The notes under the pieces were generated by a model, which searched no databases, was not told where the DNA came from, and was given only the letters and a program-made list of their open reading frames with translations. The position numbers were made by a program, and so were the translations under genes. 64,000 nt of DNA from Desulfobulbaceae bacterium (GTDB taxonomy: Bacteria; Bacteroidota; Ignavibacteria; Kapaibacteriales; UBA2268), in contig JAGXRP010000033.1 of NCBI GenBank assembly GCA_018335795.1, forward strand, positions 69,973 through 133,972, in the 5' to 3' direction. Positions 34,355 to 43,779 of this stretch are shown here, one piece after another (position 1 is the stretch's first letter; every line of letters begins with the position of its first letter).

Positions 34355-35011
34355 ATGAAATTGTACTTTATTTCGGCACTATTTGCTATTTTTTCAATGC
34401 CTATACCATCATTCAGCCAGTCTTATATCAATAATATGGGAGATTGCGAGTCACCGGACTCTCGCCTACATTACGATAATTTTGCATTCTTTTCAGCTGA
34501 TGCCCTTGATTCTCTCAAATATACTCACATGTTCTCATTCTACTGTGGTTCTGGCTTAGAAGCTATGGGATGTTCGGATTTACACAAGGAGTTTTTTAAC
34601 CCATTCCATTACATTTCATATGATTCTGTTGATTATTCCTTGGGTTCAATGATAATTCATTTGATTTATAGTAAAAATCTTTCGATTAACTCAAGTAATG
34701 AATTTATAATTGAATTGGAAATTGATGGGACAAATAAGCCATTAGCATTCGTTTACGGTTCGGATCATGAGGCTTACAACCCGTCCGGGTTAAGAGAAAC
34801 TCTCGCCTACTTGGTGTCAATGGACGATAATGACCCATACGCAGCAGGATATTCTCCGGACGAACTTACGTATAAGTCAATATACAATCATAATGGTTCA
34901 ACTTTATACGAAATTAGAGATATTGACCGTGATAAGATGCTCGTCGGATTGCAATACAAGTCGCCCACAACAAAACGCGAACACATCAAATTCTTGGTTC
35001 CGAATAATTGA
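34355..35011 (+). CDS. Secreted protein of unknown function
   Basis: The ATG at 34355 is six bases after AGGAG and opens a signal peptide (MKLYFISALFAIFSMPIPSF), giving 218 residues. The in-frame ATG at 34319 would place 12 residues before the signal and is not favoured. The mature protein is acidic and beta-rich, with segments such as DSVDYSLGSMIIHLIYS, EFIIELEIDGTNKPLAF and SMDDNDPYAAGYSPDELTYK, and three Cys. No family is recognised and there is no sorting domain or lipobox. It sits alone between two clusters of palindromic repeats, which suggests an accessory gene. Confidence 0.7.
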   Translation: MKLYFISALFAIFSMPIPSFSQSYINNMGDCESPDSRLHYDNFAFFSADALDSLKYTHMFSFYCGSGLEAMGCSDLHKEFFNPFHYISYDSVDYSLGSMIIHLIYSKNLSINSSNEFIIELEIDGTNKPLAFVYGSDHEAYNPSGLRETLAYLVSMDDNDPYAAGYSPDELTYKSIYNHNGSTLYEIRDIDRDKMLVGLQYKSPTTKREHIKFLVPNN

Positions 35012-35023
35012 GAAAAGCATGTT

Positions 35024-35192
35024 CGTCAGATGATCAGCTGAAGGCAAAACATATATCCTGACTCCGAAGGAGTCACATGTTTATAGTAAAAATGTTCTTC
35101 GAGATTGCTACTATCCCACATAATAAAAGGGCAGAACGCTGTTCTGTCCCTACAAACTTTATATTTGGACCCTGAGCCTGTCGAAGAGTCGG
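35024..35192. repeat. Cluster of small palindromic intergenic repeats (right flank)
   Basis: This holds a perfect 7-bp hairpin (35059-35065/35069-35075), a 12-base direct copy of the left flank (35097-35108 equals 34250-34261), an imperfect hairpin 35129-35153 that repeats 34045-34070 in the opposite orientation, and a nine-base match (35024-35032 equals 34009-34017). From about 35167 it continues with a CCTGAGCCTGTCGAAG-type sequence, which I recognise as a common intergenic repeat in environmental genomes. Confidence 0.65.
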
Positions 35193-35229
35193 AGTGAGGT
35201 GATTTTCTTGCCTTTGTACTGTCTAAACC

Positions 35230-38200
35230 TTACTGATTATTCTTTTCTAAATTATTGAAATATGCACGAATCAAGTTTTCGTAATCTTTGGAAAATGATT
35301 TGCTGCTACGTTCCAAAAGCTGTCTCATCAATTCCTTGCGTCCCTCTTGCGTTGACAAATCAAGATCATTCGGGTTGTCGCCAAAGATGTTTTGCCCGGA
35401 ATCTGCTTTGCGTTGCTTTTCGTAATCGCGGTCGTGAACGGATTTAGATTCATCAAGCAAACGCGACAGGATTCGTTCCTGCTTTTTCAAGGTTTCCGGA
35501 GTGACATTACCACTGTTGATGTCATTCATAATTTCTTCCATATCCTTGGCAATGCGATTCAATTCACCGAGTTTTTCCTTATTTGGAGCAAATTGCTTTT
35601 GTTCTTCGGCTAATTCTTCGAGAGATTTCTGTGCTTGTCCTTGTTTATCGGCAAGTCTGCGCATTTCGGCTTGCTTTTGCATCTGCACTCTTCCACCTTG
35701 ACCGGAGCCACCTTCCATCATTTTTTGCATTGCTTGATTCACCGCTTGTTGTTGGGCTGCAATCTCTTGCATTTTTTGAGACATACCCATCCCGCCTGAG
35801 CCTTGTCCTTGACCTTTACCTTCACCCTCGCCTTCACCTTCGCCACCGGGATTGTTACACGAACCGTTTTGTTGGTCTTTCATCGTTTGAACCATATCTT
35901 GCATTTGCGAAGCCGCTTTATTCATCGAGCCCATTGCATTGTTTTGAGCTTGATTCGCTCCCCTGATGTTACGGTCAGCCATATTTTCGACAGCACTTCT
36001 CATTTCGCTCAATGCGTTTGTTACGTCCATTCCCATTTCCGGAGTAACGGCAAAACTTTTTTCGGATAGTTCAGCCATTGCTTTTGCAACGTTTGCCAAT
36101 GATTCAAATAACTCTGCTTGTTGCTGTGCTTGCTTAGGCAATTGAGTAGAGTTGAAATCGCTTTTTGAAGTATTATTACGAACAGATTGTTGATTTTTAG
36201 AAAGTTCAATCATATCTTCCAAGGATTTTTGCATTTGCTTGATAGCTTGCTCCATTCCTTGTTGCTTCATATTCTCTTTCATTTCATCCATTTTCTTGGC
36301 GAACTTTTTGAGATTTTCAGCAGCTTTTTTCTGAGATGGTTGTGATTTTTTGAAATCGCCTGATTTCAGCGATTTTTCCGATTTATCCATTTCCGATTTA
36401 GTTTCCTGGGCGTTCAAATCTTCCTTAGCTTGCTGCAAGTCGTTCTCTTTGAGCTGCTCTTCGCCCAATTCACTCAACAAATCATCGAGCGAATTCAAAT
36501 CCTTTTCAAGTTGGTCTAATTCGCTTTCTAATTTTTCTTGGCGTTTAGATAGTTCGTCTTGAGCTTGCTGATTTTTTGGGTCAGATTTTTCAGTATCCGC
36601 TGACAATTGCTCTTGGCGTTGAGCCAAATCCTCGGCTTTTTTCCGCAAGGCATCTGTTTTTTGTTCAGCTTGGATTCGCTTCAAAATCTTCATCGTTCTT
36701 TCGATGTTTTTACGGAATTGCTCTTCGTCGAATTTGAATTGCTCCAAAGCTTTTTTCATGGCTTCTTGGTCCATGTTTTTCAGGGCATCTTGCATTTTTT
36801 GTTGCATTCTACGCAATTCCGGCGAATCCACTTGTTTCATCAAATTTTGGAGCTCTTTGAATTTATCAAGAGTTTCTTGCGAAATAAGATTGTTGTTTTC
36901 CATTTTTTGCGTGGTTTGCTCCAAATCATCACTCAATTTGTTCATTTCTTTACGCAACTCATTTTGGCGTTTTGACAAATCTTCAGTTTTTTTCTTTTGC
37001 TGCCAATCCGGCTCTTTATTTTTGTTTTTTGCCAATTCACGATTCAAATCCTCAAGGTCGCGTTTGATTTCCAACGTTTCTTTAAGCAATTTTTCAAGAT
37101 TTTTCTCAATATATTCCTGAGCTAATTCAGCATCTTTTTGCACTTCAGATAAAGATGGCAGTCTTACGCTGACTGTTTGCGTCTTAGATTTTTTGGGTCC
37201 GCTTACAATGTCATTATCGGCAACTTCGAGGTAAAATTCAAAAATATCATCGGGCATAATCCCGAGCTTATTTAAATCCCAAACGTAATTGACTTCCAAA
37301 TCCAATCTATCTTTAACGAAACTAACATCAAATGATGTGAATTTCTCGTCGGGTGCTGCATACGGAGATTGAGCTAAGCGATAATATAGCTTTAAGGTCG
37401 AAATACCATAATCATCGCTGATTAAAGTTTTGATTGGCAATAAGGCATTTGTATTGATTTGGACGTCAAATTCCGGTTCAACCATGCTGATTCTTGGATA
37501 TTCGTCTGTCAGAGCAATTACGGAGTAATTAATCGGTTCTTCATTTGTATTGCCGTCTTCGTCGAACACTTCAACAAAGTAATATCCTGAGCGATTGATT
37601 CTGAATGATGAATTGAGTTGCTGACCTGAAATTGAAAGAGCATATTTTGTAGTATCGAGTTTGACATCTGTTGCTTCGTTAGTTACGATACTTGAATTTG
37701 CAGTTACAAAGACGATGTTGCCTTCTACGACAGGTTTGCTGCTGAATACTGTAATTTCGACTTTGCTACCAAGTAATGCCGAAAGGTCACCGTTCTTTTC
37801 ATCGAAATATCTTGGTGCCGTATTAGTATATGATGGATAAATCAGTCTACCGTTGATTGAACGGACAATTGGTTTATCAACGACGTTAATTTTGCCCGTT
37901 TCGGTAACGATTTCCTCGCTGAACCATTCAGTCGAGCCATAAAAAGTGATTGAACTTTTTAATGAATTTATCGCATAGACATATTCGCCGATTTCATTTG
38001 GTTTGAGTTCGATTTTATCAAAATTCGATTGCAAATCTTCACGTAAATTCAAATATATTTTGTCAGGCATCTCACCTTTTACGATTACCTTGATTTCAAC
38101 TGCTTGACTTCTCAAAATCGTATCATCTTTGGGTTCAATGTCCAAAGTGAAAGGCACAGGTGGCAAAAATGAAGTGGAAAATTTGGAGATTCTGAATAAG

Positions 38201-38757
38201 GATTCGCCTAATGTTGTGCTGAAAATCGTAAGCGATGCAATGAAAACAGAAGCAATCGCAAAAAACAGGATTCCTGCTCTTTTCAACTTATTTTTATCAA
38301 TTACAACGGTAAAATCTAAATCTTTGACAATGTTTGAAACGTTAGAATACGCTGCTAAAGCCAATTCAGGCGAAGCACCGCGCGGATTGTCTATGAGAGG
38401 CACCAATTGCATTGCATTACACAAGTTATCTTTAACTTGGGGATAATATTCTCCTATTCTAAGGGCAATATCGTACTCTGAAGGATTATTTCTTATACCT
38501 AAGGCTCTCAACACTGACGGGAATAAATACCAAAATGCAGCAGCTGCAGTCAAACCCACAAAGACTGTTACAAGTGTGGTTCTAAACATAACACTTCCGT
38601 GAGCGATGGATTCAACAACCGTAATCAAAAAAAGCACGGCAAAAGCAACTATCAACGTACTCAACAAGCCTGTAAGCAATAGTACACTACTTTCAAGTCG
38701 TCTGACAGATTTCACTTTATCAACAAGTTCAGAAAAATTTATTCTATCGGTTTTCAT
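35230..38757 (-). CDS. DUF4175-family membrane protein with giant coiled coil
   Basis: This 1175-residue protein has two or three membrane segments near the N-terminus (SSVLLLTGLLSTLIVAFAVL; MFRTTLVTVFVGLTAAAAFW; a further one near residue 160). A beta-rich periplasmic region covers about 200-540. A very long, Lys/Glu/Gln-rich coiled coil (about 540-1150) follows, interrupted by a Gly-Glu low-complexity patch near 970-990 (GEGEGEGEGKGQGQGSGG). This is the DUF4175 layout seen in Bacteroidota and Alphaproteobacteria. Function is unknown; its usual partner DUF4159 is encoded directly upstream, ten bases away. The MoxR, DUF58 and VWA genes often found beside such genes are absent. Confidence 0.82.
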   Translation of the reverse strand: MKTDRINFSELVDKVKSVRRLESSVLLLTGLLSTLIVAFAVLFLITVVESIAHGSVMFRTTLVTVFVGLTAAAAFWYLFPSVLRALGIRNNPSEYDIALRIGEYYPQVKDNLCNAMQLVPLIDNPRGASPELALAAYSNVSNIVKDLDFTVVIDKNKLKRAGILFFAIASVFIASLTIFSTTLGESLFRISKFSTSFLPPVPFTLDIEPKDDTILRSQAVEIKVIVKGEMPDKIYLNLREDLQSNFDKIELKPNEIGEYVYAINSLKSSITFYGSTEWFSEEIVTETGKINVVDKPIVRSINGRLIYPSYTNTAPRYFDEKNGDLSALLGSKVEITVFSSKPVVEGNIVFVTANSSIVTNEATDVKLDTTKYALSISGQQLNSSFRINRSGYYFVEVFDEDGNTNEEPINYSVIALTDEYPRISMVEPEFDVQINTNALLPIKTLISDDYGISTLKLYYRLAQSPYAAPDEKFTSFDVSFVKDRLDLEVNYVWDLNKLGIMPDDIFEFYLEVADNDIVSGPKKSKTQTVSVRLPSLSEVQKDAELAQEYIEKNLEKLLKETLEIKRDLEDLNRELAKNKNKEPDWQQKKKTEDLSKRQNELRKEMNKLSDDLEQTTQKMENNNLISQETLDKFKELQNLMKQVDSPELRRMQQKMQDALKNMDQEAMKKALEQFKFDEEQFRKNIERTMKILKRIQAEQKTDALRKKAEDLAQRQEQLSADTEKSDPKNQQAQDELSKRQEKLESELDQLEKDLNSLDDLLSELGEEQLKENDLQQAKEDLNAQETKSEMDKSEKSLKSGDFKKSQPSQKKAAENLKKFAKKMDEMKENMKQQGMEQAIKQMQKSLEDMIELSKNQQSVRNNTSKSDFNSTQLPKQAQQQAELFESLANVAKAMAELSEKSFAVTPEMGMDVTNALSEMRSAVENMADRNIRGANQAQNNAMGSMNKAASQMQDMVQTMKDQQNGSCNNPGGEGEGEGEGKGQGQGSGGMGMSQKMQEIAAQQQAVNQAMQKMMEGGSGQGGRVQMQKQAEMRRLADKQGQAQKSLEELAEEQKQFAPNKEKLGELNRIAKDMEEIMNDINSGNVTPETLKKQERILSRLLDESKSVHDRDYEKQRKADSGQNIFGDNPNDLDLSTQEGRKELMRQLLERSSKSFSKDYENLIRAYFNNLEKNNQ

Positions 38758-38767
38758 TATAATTTCC

Positions 38768-39445
38768 TTAATTACTTAATGCCCATACTATAAGATTAGT
38801 ACCAAATTTGAAAGCAAGTTCCCGCTTATCGGGAGGTGTTTTGTGGATGTCGGGCGGTGCCCAACCATCGCTTGGATTTGTTTCATAAGTAAAAACAACA
38901 CAAAGTCTGCCACGGTAGAATAGCCCGAAGGTTTGCGGCTTCTTACCGTCATGTTCATTTATTTTTGGCACTCCATTCGGGAATTTGAAATGTGCATTGA
39001 AGATGCCATGTGAAAATGGCAATTCTGCAAATTCTTGGTCAGGAAAGACTTTCTTCATTTCTTTACGAATGAATGGGTCTAAACCGTAATCATCATCAAT
39101 GTATAGAAATCCCCCATTTTGAAGATATGCTCTCAATCGGCGAACTTCGCTATCTGTAAAGTTCACATTGCCGTGCCCAGTAAGGAACAAAAATGGGTAA
39201 TCGAAGATTTTATCGGTACTCAAGTCCACAAATTCGTAAACAGGTTCAACTTTCAGATTTGTGTTCTTTTGGACGTACTTCAACAATTCAATTTCAGAAG
39301 CGGGGTCATTGTACCAATCACCACCACCGGAATATTTCACTCTGGCAATTTTAAATGATGATGAAATTTGTTGTGCTACCGCATCGGACGCCACAAAAAT
39401 CATCATGATTATTATTAGTTTTGTTATGTTTCTCATTTGCTGCAT
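38768..39445 (-). CDS. DUF4159-family periplasmic protein
   Basis: The ATG at 39445 gives 225 residues with a hydrophobic N-terminus ending near SDAVAQQ; a start at 39436 is equally possible. The longer frame to 39487 would overlap rsmG and is rejected. KIARVKYSGGGDWYNDP, FLFLTGHGNVNFTDSEVRRL, LQNGGFLYIDDDYGLD and FRKEMKKVFP-like segments match DUF4159, which has a GATase/ThuA-like fold. It is between rsmG and the DUF4175 gene in one minus-strand unit and probably acts with DUF4175 at the envelope. Confidence 0.83.
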   Translation of the reverse strand: MQQMRNITKLIIIMMIFVASDAVAQQISSSFKIARVKYSGGGDWYNDPASEIELLKYVQKNTNLKVEPVYEFVDLSTDKIFDYPFLFLTGHGNVNFTDSEVRRLRAYLQNGGFLYIDDDYGLDPFIRKEMKKVFPDQEFAELPFSHGIFNAHFKFPNGVPKINEHDGKKPQTFGLFYRGRLCVVFTYETNPSDGWAPPDIHKTPPDKRELAFKFGTNLIVWALSN

Positions 39446-39455
39446 AAAGTCTATT

Positions 39456-40157
39456 CTACTCTTTAGTTTGACGAAGCACTTTGTCATTCATTTCAAGACT
39501 TTTCTTGCCAATGATTACAATTTTCTTTTCATCTTTTTTGAAAGAATCGCAGCCATACATATCAATCAAATGTTCGCGAACTTTCATCGAAGGGTATGAT
39601 GCCTTCAATTCAGCAATCTCGTCAGTCAAATCGCCACCTTTGAGCAATACATAAAGCCCCGAATCGGATAAAAATTTATACGACCAATCAACAATATTCT
39701 TAATGCTGCTCACAGCTCTCGCCATTATGAAGTCGAATTGGATAAATTCTTTTGACCCAATAGACAAATCCTCAGCTCGGATTGTGGCAACTTCGATCTT
39801 TTTCAGACCCGTATGTTGAGCGAACATTTCAGTTAGTTTGACTTTCTTCCTTATAGAATCTATCAACATCATATTAATTTCAGGATTTGCAATCTTTACA
39901 GGCAAACCCGGAAATCCCCCACCTGTTCCAATATCAAGGCATCGTGATTTGGAGCGTATCTTGACGTATTTCAAAATAGATAAACTATGTAAAAAATGTC
40001 TTTCAAAAATATTATCTTCGTCTTTCCGTGAAATTAAATTTACTTTAGAATTCCAATAAATCAATTCGTCACGATAACGTTCGAATGTTTTAAGTTGTTC
40101 TACTGTTAGAACTATTGAATTTGCTGAACAGATTGTCCAAAATTGAGTAATGTCCAT
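39456..40157 (-). CDS. rsmG: 16S rRNA (guanine527-N7)-methyltransferase
   Basis: This 233-residue SAM-dependent enzyme modifies G527 in the 530 loop of 16S rRNA. The motif CLDIGTGGGFPGLPVKI is the SAM site, with preceding NLISRKDEDNIFERHFLHSL and following MMLIDSIRKKVKL, all strongly RsmG-like. DFIMARAVSSIKNIVDWSYK and LLKGGDL complete the core. Its ATG (40157-40155) is separated by only two bases from the start of a plus-strand glycosyltransferase gene, so the two promoters must lie inside one another's coding regions. Confidence 0.94.
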   Translation of the reverse strand: MDITQFWTICSANSIVLTVEQLKTFERYRDELIYWNSKVNLISRKDEDNIFERHFLHSLSILKYVKIRSKSRCLDIGTGGGFPGLPVKIANPEINMMLIDSIRKKVKLTEMFAQHTGLKKIEVATIRAEDLSIGSKEFIQFDFIMARAVSSIKNIVDWSYKFLSDSGLYVLLKGGDLTDEIAELKASYPSMKVREHLIDMYGCDSFKKDEKKIVIIGKKSLEMNDKVLRQTKE

Positions 40158-40159
40158 AG

Positions 40160-40816
40160 ATGTATATTGCCGTTAGAAAAAATATTATACCGTACTTTTC
40201 TGTCATTGTAACGACGTACAATCGAGCTGATTTGTTACATCGTGCTTTCAATTCATTGCTTAATCAAGTAGAACATGATTGGGAATGTATCATAATTGAT
40301 GACGGCAGTAATGACGATACTTTCAGTATATGTAGAAAGTACTTAGACTCAGACCCGAGATTCAGGTATATTTTCCATTCCAATCGTGGTCAAGCTCTAT
40401 CTAAAAATGTCGGGATTTTAACTGCATCTGGAATTTATATTACTTTTCTTGATTCAGATGATGAATATAGAAAAGACCATCTTGAAATTAGACACAAAGT
40501 ATTTAACCAAAACCCTCATGTCGAATTGCTACATGGTGGAGTCAAAATTATAGGTAATCATTACGTTCCTGACTTGAATGATACTACAAAGATGATTCAT
40601 TTGTCCGATTGTATCATTGGTGGCACTTTTTTCATTCGCAAAGAAAAAGCTATCGCTCTTGGTGGTTTCAAGGCGCTAACATATGGTGATGATACTGAAT
40701 TTTACGAAAGAGCAGTCAAAAAGGGTTTCGTAATTGCGAAAATTTCTTATCCAACATATTTCTATAATAGGGATTCACCAGATTCAATTTGCAACAACAT
40801 CAAAAAATCAAAATGA
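40160..40816 (+). CDS. Glycosyltransferase family 2
   Basis: This 218-residue GT-A enzyme has the N-terminal donor-binding strand SVIVTTYNRADLLHRAFNSL, followed by CIIIDDGSNDDT. The metal-binding region reads FLDSDDEY. The acceptor part is short (YGDDTEFYERAVKKG near the C-terminus), so the protein is near the minimum for the family. It likely adds a sugar to a surface glycan or glycolipid. The stop overlaps the start of the endonuclease III gene by four bases (ATGA), and two more glycosyltransferases follow. Confidence 0.88.
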   Translation: MYIAVRKNIIPYFSVIVTTYNRADLLHRAFNSLLNQVEHDWECIIIDDGSNDDTFSICRKYLDSDPRFRYIFHSNRGQALSKNVGILTASGIYITFLDSDDEYRKDHLEIRHKVFNQNPHVELLHGGVKIIGNHYVPDLNDTTKMIHLSDCIIGGTFFIRKEKAIALGGFKALTYGDDTEFYERAVKKGFVIAKISYPTYFYNRDSPDSICNNIKKSK

Positions 40817-41472
40817 GCGACAAAAAATTTCAAACATCTTTATCAGCCAAGAAAGAAAGAATTGCAGATGTAATATCAATCCTCTCCCAAAAATATCCAG
40901 ATGTAAAAATTCAATTAGACCATGAAAACCCATTTGAACTATTGATAGCTACAATCCTATCTGCACAATGCACAGATGCAAGAGTAAATATCGTAACCAA
41001 AGATTTGTTTGCAAAATATAAGATTCCGACTGATTACCTTATAGTTGAAGTTGCAGAACTCGAACAAGATATTTTTTCGACAGGATTTTACAAAGCAAAA
41101 GCCAAAAACATTCGTGGGGCTTGCCGAATGATAATTGATGATTTCGGTGGTGAAGTTCCACAAACTATGGAGAATTTATTAAAATTACCCGGAGTCGGTC
41201 GTAAAACGGCAAATGTCATTTTAGGTCATTGCTTTGATACTCCCGGAATAGTTGTGGATACTCACGTAATACGTATTAGTAACAAACTCGCTTTGGTAAG
41301 TACTACTGATGCTGTAAAAATTGAGAATGAACTGATGAAATTGATACCAAAAGAACTTTGGGTCATTTTCACGCATTATTTTATAAATCACGGACGGAAC
41401 ACCTGCATCGCCCGAAGACCCAAATGCTCCATATGTGAAATCAACCATTTATGCCCTTCTGCACAGATTTGA
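40813..41472 (+). CDS. nth: Endonuclease III (DNA glycosylase/AP lyase)
   Basis: The ATG at 40813 overlaps the upstream stop as ATGA and gives 219 residues. This base-excision repair enzyme removes oxidised pyrimidines. The helix-hairpin-helix LPGVGRKTANVIL carries the catalytic Lys (near 131), and VDTHVIRISNKL the catalytic Asp (near 148). The 4Fe-4S cluster motif is Cys-x6-Cys-x2-Cys-x5-Cys in CIARRPKCSICEINHLC. Everything needed for activity is present. Its position between glycosyltransferase genes is by operon neighbourhood only. Confidence 0.95.
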   Translation: MSDKKFQTSLSAKKERIADVISILSQKYPDVKIQLDHENPFELLIATILSAQCTDARVNIVTKDLFAKYKIPTDYLIVEVAELEQDIFSTGFYKAKAKNIRGACRMIIDDFGGEVPQTMENLLKLPGVGRKTANVILGHCFDTPGIVVDTHVIRISNKLALVSTTDAVKIENELMKLIPKELWVIFTHYFINHGRNTCIARRPKCSICEINHLCPSAQI

Positions 41473-41565
41473 TTCATGTTTTCGTTCAATCGAAGTACAG
41501 TAATCACATTCATATAAATTATTTTCACTACTTTTGAATCTTTGTAGAACCAAATGAAAAAGTAA

Positions 41566-42510
41566 ATGAAAATTAGTGTTGTCATTGTCACCAGGAACAG
41601 AAGCGAAGACTTAAAGTTTTCAATCCATCGTTTTTTGGAACAAACATACCCAAACAAAGAGATAATTGTCATTGATAATGCCTCTGAAGACAATACTAAA
41701 GAAATGATGAAAGAGAATTTCCCGGATATCAAATACCTAAGATTGCCGGATAATCATGATATTCGAGGGATTAATATCGGAATTGAAATGTCCGATGGCG
41801 ATATTATTTGGCGAACAGACGATGATTCGAGCCCTGAGCATAATGATGAATTTGAAAAAGTTGTAGAAATATTTCGTAATCACGAAAATATTGATATCAT
41901 AACATGTGAGTGCATCAACGTTAAGGATAATTTTGAAGTTTGGAATTGGTATCCTTTCAAACATGACAAAACAAATGTACCACCCGAAGGATATAAATCT
42001 AATCATTTAGTTGGTGTCGGTGCAGCTATCAGACGTACAGTTTATAACAAAATCGGTGGATTTTGGGAATGGGGTTTTGAAGAAATTGATTTTTGTACTC
42101 GCGCAATTATTGCAGGATTTAATATCAGATACTTCCCAAATTTAAGAGTAATGCATTATGCTTCAATGGGTGGGCGCTCCAATCCTACAAGATGGACAAA
42201 ATTAACTCGACAGAATGTTCGCTATATTTGGAAAAATTTCCGATTTTTTGATGCTTTGGGTAGAACTATTGTCGTATTATTCCTTCAATTTTTCGAAGCA
42301 ATGAGAATGAGGGTCTCACTCGGAGCAATAATTGAAGGGTATCTAAGTGTTTTACCTGTTATCATAGCTACCCGACGCGATGAATACTCCCCAATTCCCA
42401 AAGACAAATATTATGATGTCACGCTTGGAATAAGCGAGTTCCGTAAAGTTGCTCATCATATTATATCTTTTTTCATTCGTAAATTCAAAAAGCACTTCAA
42501 GAAAAAATGA
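41566..42510 (+). CDS. Glycosyltransferase family 2
   Basis: This 314-residue protein begins MKISVVIVTRNRSEDLKFSI, the usual GT2 nucleotide-sugar strand. IIVIDNASEDNT, then IIWRTDDDSSPE as the DxD-type metal site, and GFWEWGFEEIDFCTRAIIAG as the acceptor/ED-like block, follow. The C-terminal third contains a basic, aromatic-rich segment that may associate with the membrane. A -7-like TACTTTTG at 41529-41536 lies upstream. The stop overlaps the next glycosyltransferase by four bases. Confidence 0.9.
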   Translation: MKISVVIVTRNRSEDLKFSIHRFLEQTYPNKEIIVIDNASEDNTKEMMKENFPDIKYLRLPDNHDIRGINIGIEMSDGDIIWRTDDDSSPEHNDEFEKVVEIFRNHENIDIITCECINVKDNFEVWNWYPFKHDKTNVPPEGYKSNHLVGVGAAIRRTVYNKIGGFWEWGFEEIDFCTRAIIAGFNIRYFPNLRVMHYASMGGRSNPTRWTKLTRQNVRYIWKNFRFFDALGRTIVVLFLQFFEAMRMRVSLGAIIEGYLSVLPVIIATRRDEYSPIPKDKYYDVTLGISEFRKVAHHIISFFIRKFKKHFKKK

Positions 42511-43700
42511 GAGTATTACAGTTATCACCTCAGTTTGTCTATCCCGCTGATGATGGTGGAAAAATCGGGATATATAATACAACACGTACTTTAAAATCGC
42601 TTGGATGTGAAGTTACTTTTGTTACTTTTTCTCAAAATCAAATTCCGCAAAATCACTTAGAACACTTCAAAAAATTTGCAGATGTACATGTAATTGAGTA
42701 TTCAACCAATAATACTATATCACGCATAATTAAATCAACTATAGATACTTACCCAATTTACTTAAGAAAACACTTTAACAATTTTCTAAGTGAAAAATTG
42801 AAGGAAATTGCATTAAGCAAAGAGTTTGATGTTATTACTGCCGAACACTCAAGCATGGCACCGCTTGCATTATATTTGAAAAATATTCTTAAAAAGCCTA
42901 CTTTTTTAAGATTGCATAATATCGAACACAAAATATGGGAAAGATACTCTGAATATCTTAATCCTCTGAACCCCAAAAAGCATTATGTCGCTCGTCAAGC
43001 AAATTTGCTCAAATTACAAGAAGCCGAGATGTTTCCAAAATTTGATATGTGTTTTACAATCACGAATGAAGATAAAAAGCTGGCTGAATCTATTGCTCCA
43101 ACCGGAAATTATATGACAATTTTCTCGGGAGTAGATTTTGAGAAGTTCAATCCGGATAGTTCCAAATCACGTGTTGATAATGAATTTATTCATATTGCCT
43201 ACTTTAGATGGATACACAATGTTAATGCAATCACATGGCTCATAGATGAAGTGATGCCTGAAATTGTCAGTTCTCATCCTAATGTTAAATTTAACATAAT
43301 CGGCAAAGGCACTCCCAAACAGTTCGAGAACAAAAATATACATGGGAGTGAGTTTTTGGGCTATGTTGAGGACATTAATCACTACATGAATAGAGCATCG
43401 TTCTTTGTTGCTCCTTTGTTTGTAGGCAGTGGAATAAGAATTAAAATTCTCGAGGCTTTAGCGATGGAATTGCCTGTAATAGCTACATCAGTTGCAGCCG
43501 AAGGTATACCTGCATCGTGCGAAAACGGTATTATAATAGCTGATAGCAAAGAAGATTTTGTCTCTTCAATCCGACATCTCCTGGACAATCCGGATGAAGC
43601 ACGAAGATTGGGACTTGTAGGCAGAAAATTTGCACAAGATCATTTCGATTGGGAGCACAACATTTCAAAGATTTATGAAATTTATAAGAAATTTCAATGA
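42507..43700 (+). CDS. Glycosyltransferase family 4 (GT-B)
   Basis: This 397-residue protein has two Rossmann-like halves. The N-terminus [20 protein letters not shown] is a GT-B acceptor-domain opening. The C-terminal donor domain shows [12 protein letters not shown], the family-typical [20 protein letters not shown] with the conserved E-x7-E pattern, then [13 protein letters not shown]. It is a retaining transferase of surface polysaccharide type; donor and acceptor are not evident. It is translationally coupled (ATGA) to the GT2 gene upstream. Confidence 0.92.
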   Translation: MRVLQLSPQFVYPADDGGKIGIYNTTRTLKSLGCEVTFVTFSQNQIPQNHLEHFKKFADVHVIEYSTNNTISRIIKSTIDTYPIYLRKHFNNFLSEKLKEIALSKEFDVITAEHSSMAPLALYLKNILKKPTFLRLHNIEHKIWERYSEYLNPLNPKKHYVARQANLLKLQEAEMFPKFDMCFTITNEDKKLAESIAPTGNYMTIFSGVDFEKFNPDSSKSRVDNEFIHIAYFRWIHNVNAITWLIDEVMPEIVSSHPNVKFNIIGKGTPKQFENKNIHGSEFLGYVEDINHYMNRASFFVAPLFVGSGIRIKILEALAMELPVIATSVAAEGIPASCENGIIIADSKEDFVSSIRHLLDNPDEARRLGLVGRKFAQDHFDWEHNISKIYEIYKKFQ

Positions 43701-43779
43701 TAATAGTTTTTTTATTTTAAACTTTCTGTGTATTTTTGTAATCTTTGGTAATAATAAACAACATAAATGGGGAATAGTC

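Noticed and set aside
34007-35192. CRISPR array or insertion sequence in the repeat-rich gap
   Set aside because: The repeats are short, different palindromes without regular spacing, spacers, transposase or clear target duplication.
35583-37120. Several long plus-strand open frames opposite the DUF4175 coiled coil
   Set aside because: They are Phe/Leu/Ser-rich mirror frames of Lys/Glu/Gln coiled-coil codons, with no start context or family pattern.
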